Below, in pieces: positions 1-5,458 of a DNA stretch of 11,883 bases. The notes below the pieces were generated by a model. That model had not been told where the DNA came from. It ran no database searches and saw only the letters and a list, made by a program, of their open reading frames with translations. Origin of the DNA: Sphingomonas sp. CCH10-B3 (lineage in GTDB: Bacteria; Pseudomonadota; Alphaproteobacteria; Sphingomonadales; Sphingomonadaceae); assembly GCF_001556185.1 (NCBI RefSeq), contig NZ_LSIJ01000076.1:1-11883 (forward strand), read 5' to 3'. The translations under genes and the position numbers were made by a program. Position 1 is the stretch's first letter. Each line of letters begins with the position of its first letter.

Positions 1-54
1 ACCGGATTTGTTCGCCCTTAGCGTGCAGATACGTCACTTTCGTGTAGTCACCCC
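1..54. mobile_element. End of a Tn3-family transposon (partial)
   Basis: Bases 17-54 read outward-in on the minus strand as a 38-bp sequence starting GGGGT and ending ACGCTAAG. This is the length and end pattern of Tn3-family terminal inverted repeats (GGGG...TAAG, as in Tn21). The outer GGGG end is at base 54, so the body of the element lies to the left, outside the window; bases 1-16 are its internal sequence. Homologous-looking coding sequence begins immediately at base 55, which fits insertion of the element into that gene. No transposase or resolvase is visible here. The family assignment rests on the repeat alone. Confidence 0.75.
17..54 (-). repeat. 38-bp Tn3-type terminal inverted repeat
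   Basis: On the minus strand the repeat begins GGGGTGACTACACGAAAGTG at base 54 and ends ACGCTAAG at base 17, exactly 38 bp. Tn3-family elements duplicate 5 bp of target, so bases 55-59 (ATCAA) are the expected duplication on this side. I found no second copy of the repeat in the window, so I cannot say whether the copper genes ever lay inside a related element. Confidence 0.75.
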
Positions 55-939
55 ATCAAGGGGCTGGGTCCGGCGGTCGCCAACCTCCTCTACTTCCTTC
101 ACCCGACGCTGGTGCCGCCCTTCAACACCGCAATCGTTAAGGGCTACAACGCGCTGACGGGGGCGAATGTGAAGCTCGGGAGCTGGGAGCATTTTCTGGC
201 GATGCGGACCGGCATCCTCGATCTCAACGACCGCTTCCGCGAGCTGCTATCGAATGATTTAGGCGCGATCGGCGGTCTGTTGTTCGACATCGGCTCCGAT
301 CGCTATCCGGCTCCGCCCCTCGACGTGAGCGGCGCGACGCTGGCGAGCTGGGGGCAGCGGCTTGAGGCGGCGCGCGAGGAAGCGCGCACGCTCAGCAAGG
401 CCGCTCAGCGCGAGGGCGAGAACGAGCGCACCCATACCGAAATCCAGGCATGGCTTCGCGATCTAGGGTTGGCGCTCGGCTATGACGTATGGATCGCCGC
501 GAACGACCGCAGCCGCGCCTTCGACGGATCACCCTTGGGCGCAGGATGCCTTGAGCGCCTGCCCGACACGATCGCGACGTCGAAGGGCGCTGACTCGATC
601 CGGCTGATCGACGTGCTGTGGCTTGAGAAGGCCGGCGATCATGTCGCCGCGGCGTTCGAGGTGGAGCATTCGACCTCGATCTATTCGGGCATCGTCAGGA
701 TGCTCGACCTGGCCTTGAGCGGTGGCGACCTTCACGCGACCGCGGGGCTGTTCCTTGTCGCGCCCGACGCGCGCGAGACGGACGTTCGCGCGCAGTTGCA
801 GCGGCCCGCGTTCAGCCGCGTAGCCGACCTCGACATATCCTACCTGCCCTATGGCGAGCTGGAGAAGAACCGGGAGGCCATCGCGCGGTTCGGATCGGGA
901 CTGAAAGCGATCAAGGCCGTTTCCAGCAAGCTCGCCTAG
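55..939 (+). pseudogene. Restriction endonuclease-like protein, 5' end lost to transposon insertion
   Basis: The frame is open from just after an in-frame TAG (19-21, inside the transposon repeat) to TAG 937-939. Coding character begins at base 55 ([14 protein letters not shown]), exactly at the transposon boundary, with no plausible start codon there. The natural N-terminus is therefore missing. The longest residual ORF could start at GTG 112 and give 275 aa. The C-terminal half holds IDVLW followed about 12 residues later by [16 protein letters not shown]. This resembles the PD-(D/E)xK-type nuclease core seen in proteins annotated as type II restriction endonuclease-like, recognised from memory. 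A helical, charged segment precedes it. Function is probably lost. It is a bystander to the copper genes and marks the edge of the locus. Confidence 0.65.
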
Positions 940-953
940 CCCGCTCCGCGCAA

Positions 954-976
954 GGGATGATCCGGAGAGCCGCGTA
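954..976 (+). promoter_or_regulatory. ECF-type promoter upstream of the DUF4396 gene
   Basis: GGGAT at 954-958 and CGTA at 973-976 are separated by exactly 14 bases, the pattern shared by six promoters in this window. The CGTA ends 27 bases before the GTG start at 1004. An intragenic sigma factor gene (4822-5391) is the likely reader; that link is inference. Confidence 0.75.
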
Positions 977-1003
977 TCCTCTAGCATGTAGAGGAGTGCT
1001 GCC

Positions 1004-1888
1004 GTGACGATGCCATCCCCGGCCCCCTGGCTCGACGCCGTGCTGATCGGGTGGTTCGTGCTGACCGCCCTTTCGGTCGCTTACGTCGCGTGGGATGCCT
1101 TCACCCGCAACCCCGAGCTGCGCGTGATGAAATGGGGGTGGCTGTTGGTCACGCTCTATGGTGGCCCGATCATGGCCGCGGCCTATGTCCTGTCCTGCCA
1201 GGAGCCGGCGAACGAGCGGCACGAGGATTTCGTTCGACCGCTCTGGAAGCAGGCGTTCGGCTCGGCCATCCATTGCATGGCGGGCGATGCAACCGGCGTC
1301 ATCGCCGCAGCCGCGATCACCACGGCGCTCGGCCTGCCGATGTGGCAGGACGTGATCGCGGAATATGTGTTCGGCTTCGCGTTCGGACTGCTGATTTTCC
1401 AGGCGCTTTTCATGCGCGACATGGCGGGCGGTTCCTATTGGGGCGCGCTTCGCATGTCGTTCATCCCCGAATGGCTGTCGATGAATGCCGTCATGGCCGG
1501 CATGATCCCGACGATGGTGGTGTTGATGAGCCGCGACATGGCCGCGATGCACGCCAGCTCGCTCCGCTTTTGGGGCGTCATGTCGCTGGCGACACTCGTC
1601 GGGTTCGCAGTCGCCTATCCGATCAACCTTTGGCTGGTTGGCGTGCGCTTGAAGCACGGCATGGGCACGGTGCGCGCGCTGGGGCATGGCGGACACGAAG
1701 TCGGCGCGGACCGGCAATCGGCCACGCCGATGCCGGACATGGGACACGACGCAATGGCAGGGATGAGCGGCATGGCGGCCGGCGCGCGCGTGACCGGACC
1801 TCAGATCGCCGCGATGACAGTGTTGACGCTCATCATGCTTGGCGCGGGCATCATCGTTGCGACGCTGTTCGGTCGGTGGGCCATGTAA
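1004..1888 (+). CDS. DUF4396 domain-containing membrane protein with Met/His-rich loop
   Basis: This 294-aa polytopic inner-membrane protein has about seven hydrophobic segments, near residues 9-30, 42-63, 88-110, 116-138, 155-175, 186-210 and 270-292. The sequence around H90-C91 (HCMAGDATG), preceded by KQAF, is typical of DUF4396, a family without an assigned biochemical function. GTG 1004 is chosen because AGGAG at 992-996 lies 7 bases upstream; ATG 1010 is the alternative. Between the last two membrane segments, at about residues 240-257, is a Met/His-rich stretch (TPMPDMGHDAMAGMSGM) resembling copper-binding segments of CopA and CopB encoded nearby. The gene has its own copy of the shared ECF-type promoter and is followed by a hairpin. 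A role in copper handling, perhaps transport or binding, is inferred from the regulon and the loop. Confidence 0.85.
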   Translation: MTMPSPAPWLDAVLIGWFVLTALSVAYVAWDAFTRNPELRVMKWGWLLVTLYGGPIMAAAYVLSCQEPANERHEDFVRPLWKQAFGSAIHCMAGDATGVIAAAAITTALGLPMWQDVIAEYVFGFAFGLLIFQALFMRDMAGGSYWGALRMSFIPEWLSMNAVMAGMIPTMVVLMSRDMAAMHASSLRFWGVMSLATLVGFAVAYPINLWLVGVRLKHGMGTVRALGHGGHEVGADRQSATPMPDMGHDAMAGMSGMAAGARVTGPQIAAMTVLTLIMLGAGIIVATLFGRWAM

Positions 1889-1918
1889 CTTGCCGCGAAC
1901 GACGGAGATCGCGGCAAG
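1889..1918 (+). terminator. Hairpin after the DUF4396 gene
   Basis: CTTGCCGCG (1889-1897) pairs perfectly with CGCGGCAAG (1910-1918), starting at the base after the TAA stop codon. No T-run follows, so it is a weak or factor-assisted terminator at best. Its last base is the first base of the next promoter's GGGGT element, so the hairpin separates the two units. Confidence 0.5.
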
Positions 1919-1940
1919 GGGTGATCGCGCGGCGCGCGTA
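1918..1940 (+). promoter_or_regulatory. ECF-type promoter upstream of the four-helix Cys-rich protein
   Basis: GGGGT at 1918-1922 and CGTA at 1937-1940 have a 14-base spacer. The CGTA lies 37 bases before ATG 1978. The flanks (AAGGGGTGATC ... GCGTATC) resemble those of the 954-976 promoter (AAGGGATGATC ... GCGTATC). Confidence 0.75.
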
Positions 1941-1977
1941 TCTAGGAACAGGCGGGGGCTCATACGGAGATAATGCG

Positions 1978-2310
1978 ATGCACCAGATCGACCCCGGCAT
2001 GAAGGCGTGCATGGACGCCTGCCACGAATGCCATGTGACCTGTCTTCACATGGCGATGAACCATTGCCTCGAAATGGGCGGCCAGCACGCCGCGCCCGAG
2101 CATATGAAGATCATGGCCGACTGCGCGCAAATTTGCGCGGTTGCGATCGACTTCATGGCGCGCAAGTCCGCCCACCATCAGCATATCTGCCGCGAGTGTG
2201 CCGAGATCTGCCGGGCTTGCGCAGCGAGCTGCGAGGCCCTGGGCGGCATGGAGGATTGCGTGGCAGCGTGCCGGAAGTGCGCCGATTCCTGCGATCGGAT
2301 GGCGGCATAG
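1978..2310 (+). CDS. Four-helix bundle copper-storage-type protein (DUF326, Csp-like)
   Basis: This 110-aa protein has 16 cysteines (11, 15, 18, 22, 30, 49, 53, 71, 74, 78, 81, 85, 94, 98, 101, 105), mostly spaced CxxC or CxxxC along predicted helices, plus many Met and His. This is the pattern of the DUF326 / Csp copper-storage proteins, in which cysteines line the core of a four-helix bundle and bind many Cu(I) ions. There is no signal peptide or Tat motif, so it is expected in the cytosol, like Csp3. ATG 1978 is chosen because GGAG at 1966-1969 lies 8 bases upstream. The ATG at 1973 is in another frame. The gene is a single-gene unit with its own ECF-type promoter and ends at a strong hairpin facing fliQ. 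Its role is inferred as a Cu(I) sink when copper reaches the cytosol. Confidence 0.9.
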   Translation: MHQIDPGMKACMDACHECHVTCLHMAMNHCLEMGGQHAAPEHMKIMADCAQICAVAIDFMARKSAHHQHICRECAEICRACAASCEALGGMEDCVAACRKCADSCDRMAA

Positions 2311-2317
2311 CGGGGCT

Positions 2318-2343
2318 TGCGCGGGCGGTCGCCCGCCCGCGCA
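2318..2343. terminator. Bidirectional hairpin between convergent genes
   Basis: An 11-bp GC-rich perfect stem (TGCGCGGGCGG at 2318-2328 with CCGCCCGCGCA at 2333-2343) has a 4-base loop. It lies between the stop of the four-helix protein (2310) and the stop of the convergent fliQ (2356), so it can serve both strands. No long T-run follows on either side. Confidence 0.65.
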
Positions 2344-2355
2344 GCTATCTGCATA

Positions 2356-2625
2356 TCAACGGCCCATGCTCGCGATCACAGCGAACAGCTCGGCCGTGAA
2401 CTTGGTCAGGAGCTCGGTCGCTGCGCTCCCGAAAATCACCAAACATACGCCTAGCGCGATCAGCTTAGGCACGAAGCTCAGCGTCTGTTCGCTAATCGAC
2501 GTCGCCGCCTGGATGATGCTGATTATCAGCCCGACGATCATCATCGGCACGAGCAGCACCACGCAGATCAGGCCGGCCACGGCCAGCATCCTCCCCGTCT
2601 CGTCGAGCAGGATCGACTGATCCAT
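2356..2625 (-). CDS. fliQ: Orphan FliQ-family flagellar export gate subunit
   Basis: The 89-aa protein has two long hydrophobic segments (about 14-38 and 52-75) and is the same length as E. coli FliQ. Residues around 32-56 read GLIISIIQAATSISEQTLSF followed by VPKLIA, the signature of the FliQ/SctS family, in which FliQ forms part of the export gate with FliP and FliR. Nothing else flagellar or type III is in the window; fliQ normally sits next to fliP and fliR. It lies 52 bases behind copD on the same strand, beyond a 10-bp hairpin. There is no good ribosome binding site (only GGGG about 10 bases upstream) and no copy of the ECF-type promoter directly upstream. It may be a stray copy or may be read through from copCD. 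The family call is firm; the function here is unknown. Confidence 0.85.
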   Translation of the reverse strand: MDQSILLDETGRMLAVAGLICVVLLVPMMIVGLIISIIQAATSISEQTLSFVPKLIALGVCLVIFGSAATELLTKFTAELFAVIASMGR

Positions 2626-2643
2626 CAGGCGCGGCCCCGTGAA

Positions 2644-2673
2644 CGGCCGGGGACCGCGAGGGCTCCCCGGCCG
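2644..2673 (-). terminator. Hairpin between copD and fliQ
   Basis: CGGCCGGGGA (2644-2653) pairs with TCCCCGGCCG (2664-2673), a perfect 10-bp stem with a 10-base loop, just after the copD stop at 2678. No T-run follows in the copD direction, so termination may be partial. Whether it terminates decides if fliQ belongs to the copper-induced transcript. Confidence 0.45.
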
Positions 2674-2677
2674 CGCA

Positions 2678-3604
2678 TCACATCGCCGATGCAGGCGGCG
2701 CGAGCGTCCCGAGCCAGGCGATCAGCCCGAGAACCGCGATGACACAGGCGGTTTCGATCGCCAGACTTGTCCGCAGCGCGCCGAGGGCGCCCTTGTGATC
2801 GTCCGCTGCGATCGACCGCTCGAATGCCGGCGTGAGCCGGAAGCGGTTGAGCGAGGCGAGCCCTAGCATGGCGACGAACAGCGCCAGCTTTGCGATCAGG
2901 AGCTGACCATAGAGCGTCGCAGGAAGCGTGGCGAGGTTGCCGATCCCGACCAGCATCCAGCCGTTGACCAGGCCGGTGACGAGGATCGTGCCGACCACAA
3001 CCGTCCCGATCGCGCCGAACCCGTGCAGCGCGCGGTGCGTCAGCCCCAGATGCGCCGCGTCTACGCGCGCCGCGGGTCGGGAGACGAGCAGGAGCAGCCC
3101 CAGTAGTGCGCCAACCCAAGCGCCCGAGGCGATCAGATGGAGAATGTCGACGATGAGGTGGACCCAGCCCATCACGGCTTCGTCCATCGCGCCGTGTCCG
3201 GTCCACGCCAGCGTTGCGAGTGCCACGGCCGAGCAGAGCGCGACGATGCTCAGCCAGATGCCGCGCCCGCCCGCGACCAGCGCTGCCAGCGCCGCGAGGG
3301 CCACCATGACCATGCGCAGCTTCCATGCTGCTCCGATCGCAGAGCCGGTGAGCAGCGCGCCGACTGCTTCACGGTCGATCGGCCAGGCCGGCGTTCCGGC
3401 CATTGAGGAGGCCATCAGCACGACCCAGGCGCCTGAAAACAACAGGCTCAGGCCAGCGCTGGCGATGAACCAGGGACGCAGCGCGAGCGCGTCGCCGCGC
3501 TCGCGCGCCCGCAGCCCATAAAGGCTGAATGCGGCAAGGCCGAACAGCGCAGCCAGCGTCACGTAGAGCGCGAAGCGGACGCCGATAAGCGACCAGTCCC
3601 CCAT
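2678..3604 (-). CDS. copD: CopD-family copper resistance membrane protein
   Basis: This 308-aa inner-membrane protein has about eight hydrophobic segments and no soluble domain, as usual for CopD/PcoD. Histidines typical of the family are visible at H137 (TGHGAMDE), H149 (GWVHL) and H156 (DILHLIASGAWVG), and the C-terminal part holds LNRFRLTPAFE before the last helix. CopD is thought to work with CopC, moving or handing over copper at the inner membrane; the mechanism is not settled. The ATG at 3604 is preceded by a GAGG and follows the copC stop by 4 bases, so the two genes are translated from one transcript. The promoter is the minus-strand ECF-type site at 4014-4036. Confidence 0.92.
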   Translation of the reverse strand: MGDWSLIGVRFALYVTLAALFGLAAFSLYGLRARERGDALALRPWFIASAGLSLLFSGAWVVLMASSMAGTPAWPIDREAVGALLTGSAIGAAWKLRMVMVALAALAALVAGGRGIWLSIVALCSAVALATLAWTGHGAMDEAVMGWVHLIVDILHLIASGAWVGALLGLLLLVSRPAARVDAAHLGLTHRALHGFGAIGTVVVGTILVTGLVNGWMLVGIGNLATLPATLYGQLLIAKLALFVAMLGLASLNRFRLTPAFERSIAADDHKGALGALRTSLAIETACVIAVLGLIAWLGTLAPPASAM

Positions 3605-3608
3605 CGCC

Positions 3609-3977
3609 TCACTTCACCGCGAAGACGTAGGTTCCTGCGACCTTGTGGGTGTCGGTCGAGACGACATTCCACGCGACGCTATACCGACCCGATGGGAGCG
3701 GCGATTTCGGGGTGATGACGAGGGTCCGGCCATCGGACGAGAGCGCGGAGGCGCTGGCCATCTTCATGGCTGCCATGCCGGGCATCGCTGCCATCGTGAG
3801 ATCGGCCTTGGAGAAGGCTGGCATCAGCTTCTCGCTGAAATGAAGTTCGATACGAGCGGGCTTCGCGACCGTCGCATTGGCGGCCGGCGATGCCGACACC
3901 AGCTTAGGATGGGCGTTCGCCGTTCCGGCGAACATGACGAGAGCGGCAGCAGCAGTCAGAACGGATAGGCGGCGCAT
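3609..3977 (-). CDS. copC: Periplasmic copper-binding protein CopC
   Basis: This 122-aa precursor has a signal peptide at residues 1-22 ending ANA before H23. H23 becomes the N-terminal histidine of the mature protein, one of the Cu(II) ligands of CopC. The D109-T-H111 motif near the C-terminus supplies the other usual Cu(II) ligands. A Met-rich loop at residues 62-73 (MAAMPGMAAMKM) is the Cu(I)-site region. The length is normal for CopC. ATG 3977 is chosen because the signal peptide begins there. The ATG at 4013 overlaps the promoter's -10 element, so it would precede the expected transcript start. A GAAAGG about 7 bases upstream is a modest ribosome binding site. The gene heads the copCD operon, divergent from the sensor/sigma operon. 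Confidence 0.93.
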   Translation of the reverse strand: MRRLSVLTAAAALVMFAGTANAHPKLVSASPAANATVAKPARIELHFSEKLMPAFSKADLTMAAMPGMAAMKMASASALSSDGRTLVITPKSPLPSGRYSVAWNVVSTDTHKVAGTYVFAVK

Positions 3978-3989
3978 AGGGGGCCTTTC

Positions 3990-4007
3990 GACAGGAGGGT
4001 TCCTGTC
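3990..4007. repeat. Inverted repeat in the copC leader
   Basis: GACAGGA (3990-3996) and TCCTGTC (4001-4007) form a perfect 7-bp dyad with a 4-base loop. It lies between the copC promoter and start codon, so it would be transcribed in the copC 5' leader, about 12 bases from the start codon. It could be an RNA hairpin affecting translation or a protein-binding dyad; nothing further can be seen. Confidence 0.4.
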
Positions 4008-4013
4008 CTTCAT

Positions 4014-4036
4014 TACGCGCCCCGATCGACCACCCC
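4014..4036 (-). promoter_or_regulatory. ECF-type promoter of copCD (minus strand)
   Basis: Read on the minus strand, GGGGT (4036-4032) and CGTA (4017-4014) have a 14-base spacer, the same geometry as the five plus-strand sites. It directs transcription to copC, whose ATG is 36 bases beyond the CGTA. It is back to back with the plus-strand promoter at 4053-4075. Confidence 0.75.
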
Positions 4037-4052
4037 TCACGGATGGATTTGA

Positions 4053-4075
4053 GGGATGGGCGCGTCGCTTGCGTA
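4053..4075 (+). promoter_or_regulatory. ECF-type promoter of the anti-sigma/sensor/sigma operon (autoregulation)
   Basis: GGGAT at 4053-4057 and CGTA at 4072-4075 have a 14-base spacer and lie 29 bases before ATG 4105. TAGAGG follows at 4084-4089, close to the expected transcript start; a similar TAGA lies at the same distance in the copA promoter. A matching promoter in front of the sigma operon implies positive autoregulation. Confidence 0.75.
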
Positions 4076-4104
4076 ATCCATGCTAGAGGGGTGGAGTGAA
4101 CGAC

Positions 4105-4374
4105 ATGGACCTCGACGCAGTATTGATGAGGCTGGCGCAAGCACCCGTGCCCGCGAGCCTTGATGGCATGGAAGATCGCGTGCTGGCGCGGGTCGCCGCA
4201 CGTCCAGCGGCGCGCGCCGGCTTAGGCGTTGGGGCAATGACGATCGCTGCGGCGCTCGTCATGGGCATCTTCGGTGCCGGTGTGCCCGCGAAGGAAGCCA
4301 GCGCGGCTTCGCTATCGCCCTTGGGGCCGGTGTCGCCGCTCGCGCCCTCCACGCTGCTCGTCGGCGTGCAATGA
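4105..4374 (+). CDS. CnrY-like single-pass membrane anti-sigma factor
   Basis: An 89-aa protein in the position and size range of CnrY (about 95 aa), the membrane anti-sigma factor that holds CnrH inactive. Residues 1-38 are a helical, cytosolic, sigma-binding-type segment. Residues 39-60 form one membrane helix. The remaining 29 residues are periplasmic, ending SPLAPSTLLVGVQ, which recalls the CnrY C-terminus. The sequence is poorly conserved between family members, so the call rests mostly on topology and gene order. ATG 4105 has GGAG at 4093-4096 eight bases upstream; GTG 4096 (92 aa, with GAGGGG just before) is a possible alternative. Its stop overlaps the next start as ATGA at 4371-4374, so it is translationally coupled to the sensor gene. 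Confidence 0.72.
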   Translation: MDLDAVLMRLAQAPVPASLDGMEDRVLARVAARPAARAGLGVGAMTIAAALVMGIFGAGVPAKEASAASLSPLGPVSPLAPSTLLVGVQ

Positions 4375-4811
4375 GCGGCCGCATCCGCCTTCTGCTTGGC
4401 ATTGTCGCGTGCTTCATCGCCGCGATCATCGGTGTGTTCGTGGGGCGGGCGCTACTTCCGCCACGTGCCCAGCCCGGCTCGGAGCTGCACGACGTGCTGC
4501 ATCATAAGCTGGCGCTGGACGCCAACCAGGAAGCGCGACTTGAAGTGCTGGAGCAGCGTTTCGCCGTGCAGCGGCGCGCATTCGAGCTGGAATTGCGGGC
4601 GAACAATGCCCGGCTCGCTGAAGCGATCGAGGCCGAGCATGGCAACGGGCCGCGCGTCGCCGCAGCGGTCGACCAGAGCCACGCCGTCATGGGCGAGCTC
4701 CAGAAAGCGACGCTGGCGCACATCTTCGCCATGCGCCAGCTCTTGCGGCCCAATCAGACCGGCCAGTTCGATCAGGCCGTGGTGAAGGCGCTCACCGACG
4801 ACGCACGTTGA
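4371..4811 (+). CDS. CnrX-like periplasmic heavy-metal sensor
   Basis: A 146-aa protein (CnrX is 148) with an N-terminal membrane anchor at residues 7-29 and a helical periplasmic domain. All five CnrX metal-ligand positions are present: H40 and H44 (HDVLH), E61, H117 and M121 (HIFAM). They sit two residues lower than CnrX H42, H46, E63, H119 and M123, so every interval is preserved. Around them, LDAN, RLEVLEQRFAVQRR and LQKATLAHIFAMR match what I recall of CnrX. In the known system, metal binding by CnrX in the periplasm makes CnrY release the sigma factor. The neighbours here are copper genes, so copper is the expected signal, though CnrX itself responds to Ni and Co. The periplasmic heavy-metal sensor family call is firm; the metal is inferred. 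Confidence 0.88.
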   Translation: MSGRIRLLLGIVACFIAAIIGVFVGRALLPPRAQPGSELHDVLHHKLALDANQEARLEVLEQRFAVQRRAFELELRANNARLAEAIEAEHGNGPRVAAAVDQSHAVMGELQKATLAHIFAMRQLLRPNQTGQFDQAVVKALTDDAR

Positions 4812-4821
4812 GGTTCGGCGC

Positions 4822-5391
4822 GTGAGCCTCGACTGGACCACGCTTACGGACGGCGAGCTGGCGACCCTCAGCATCGCCGGGCGCGAAGCCGCCTTCGCCG
4901 AGATCATGCGCCGCCATCGGCAGTCAATCTTCCGCATGGTGCGCGCGTGCGTCGGCGAGGCCGACGAGGCGCTGGACCTTCTGCAGGAGACCTTCGTCGC
5001 GGCGCATCAGGCCCTGCCCCGCTACGACGGCGATCGATCGATGCGCGCGTGGCTATCGACGATCGCGATCAACAAGTGCCGCGATTGGGGGCGCAAGCGC
5101 ACCGTGCGGCGCTTTCTGGCGTTCGCCGCACCGATCGGCCCGGAAGCCGAAGCCATTGCAGACGACCAGGTGGCGATCGACGACGCGACGGGCGACCGAC
5201 AGGAACTCGACCGCGTGACGCGCGCCATTGCGGGCTTGCCGACCGCATTGAAGGAATCCTTGGTGCTGCGCACGATCGAGGGGTTGAGCCAGGCTGAAAC
5301 CGCGGCAGTGTTGTCGATCAGCGAAAAGGCGGTAGAAACCCGCCTCTATCGCGCGCGATCGAAGTTGCTGGAGCGATTGGGCGGGCGCTGA
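4822..5391 (+). CDS. ECF RNA polymerase sigma factor (CnrH-like)
   Basis: This 189-aa protein (CnrH is about 191) contains sigma region 2 at about residues 22-95 (FAEIMRRHRQSIFRMVRAC, then EALDLLQETFVAAHQALPRY and MRAWLSTIAINKCRDWGRKR) and region 4 at about 130-185 (LPTALKESLVLRTIEGLSQA, then ISEKAVETRLYRARSKLLERL). It has no cysteine-rich C-terminal domain, unlike the copper-responsive CorE sigma factors, so it needs a separate sensor. The GTG start has TGAGG 8 bases upstream, overlapping the sensor gene's stop. It is third in the anti-sigma/sensor/sigma operon. Its stop codon directly abuts the -35 element of copA. It is the likely reader of all six GGGRT-N14-CGTA promoters. Confidence 0.93.
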   Translation: MSLDWTTLTDGELATLSIAGREAAFAEIMRRHRQSIFRMVRACVGEADEALDLLQETFVAAHQALPRYDGDRSMRAWLSTIAINKCRDWGRKRTVRRFLAFAAPIGPEAEAIADDQVAIDDATGDRQELDRVTRAIAGLPTALKESLVLRTIEGLSQAETAAVLSISEKAVETRLYRARSKLLERLGGR

Positions 5392-5403
5392 GGGATAGCG
5401 CCC
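5383..5403 (+). repeat. Dyad over the sigma gene stop and the copA -35 element
   Basis: GGGCGCT (5383-5389) and AGCGCCC (5397-5403) are perfect 7-bp arms around GAGGGAT, which contains the -35 element of the copA promoter. It could form a hairpin at the end of the sigma transcript or present an operator-like dyad over the promoter. None of the other five promoters has the same dyad, so a general regulatory role is doubtful. Confidence 0.35.
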
Positions 5404-5414
5404 TGAGCTGCGTA
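5392..5414 (+). promoter_or_regulatory. ECF-type promoter of copA-copB-cytochrome-PepSY
   Basis: GGGAT at 5392-5396 and CGTA at 5411-5414 have a 14-base spacer. The first base follows the sigma gene stop (TGA 5389-5391). The CGTA is 44 bases before the copA ATG. TAGAGG follows at 5422-5427, near the expected transcript start. Confidence 0.75.
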
Positions 5415-5458
5415 TCAAGGCTAGAGGGACACTCCCGTTCGAGAGCCTTGAGGACCGT

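Noticed and set aside
30..54. Minus-strand GGGGT followed by CGTA, like the regulon promoter
   Set aside because: The spacer is 16 bases, not 14, and the whole match lies inside the Tn3-type terminal repeat, which explains it.
466..489. GGGTT and CGTA inside the restriction-like pseudogene
   Set aside because: The spacer is 15 bases, the fourth base is T, and no gene starts after it; it reads as coding sequence.
911..1963. Long minus-strand open frame (350 aa) opposite the DUF4396 gene
   Set aside because: It is rich in Arg and His with no recognisable domain and mirrors a clear plus-strand membrane protein; high GC content makes such shadow frames common.
1051..1977. Open frame upstream of and in frame with the four-helix protein, which would make a 419-aa fusion
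   Set aside because: It overlaps the DUF4396 gene in another frame and lacks a domain; the real start at 1978 has a ribosome binding site and its own promoter.
4011..4013. Earlier ATG for copC
   Set aside because: It overlaps the -10 element of the copC promoter, so it would not be in the message, and it places hydrophilic residues before the signal peptide.
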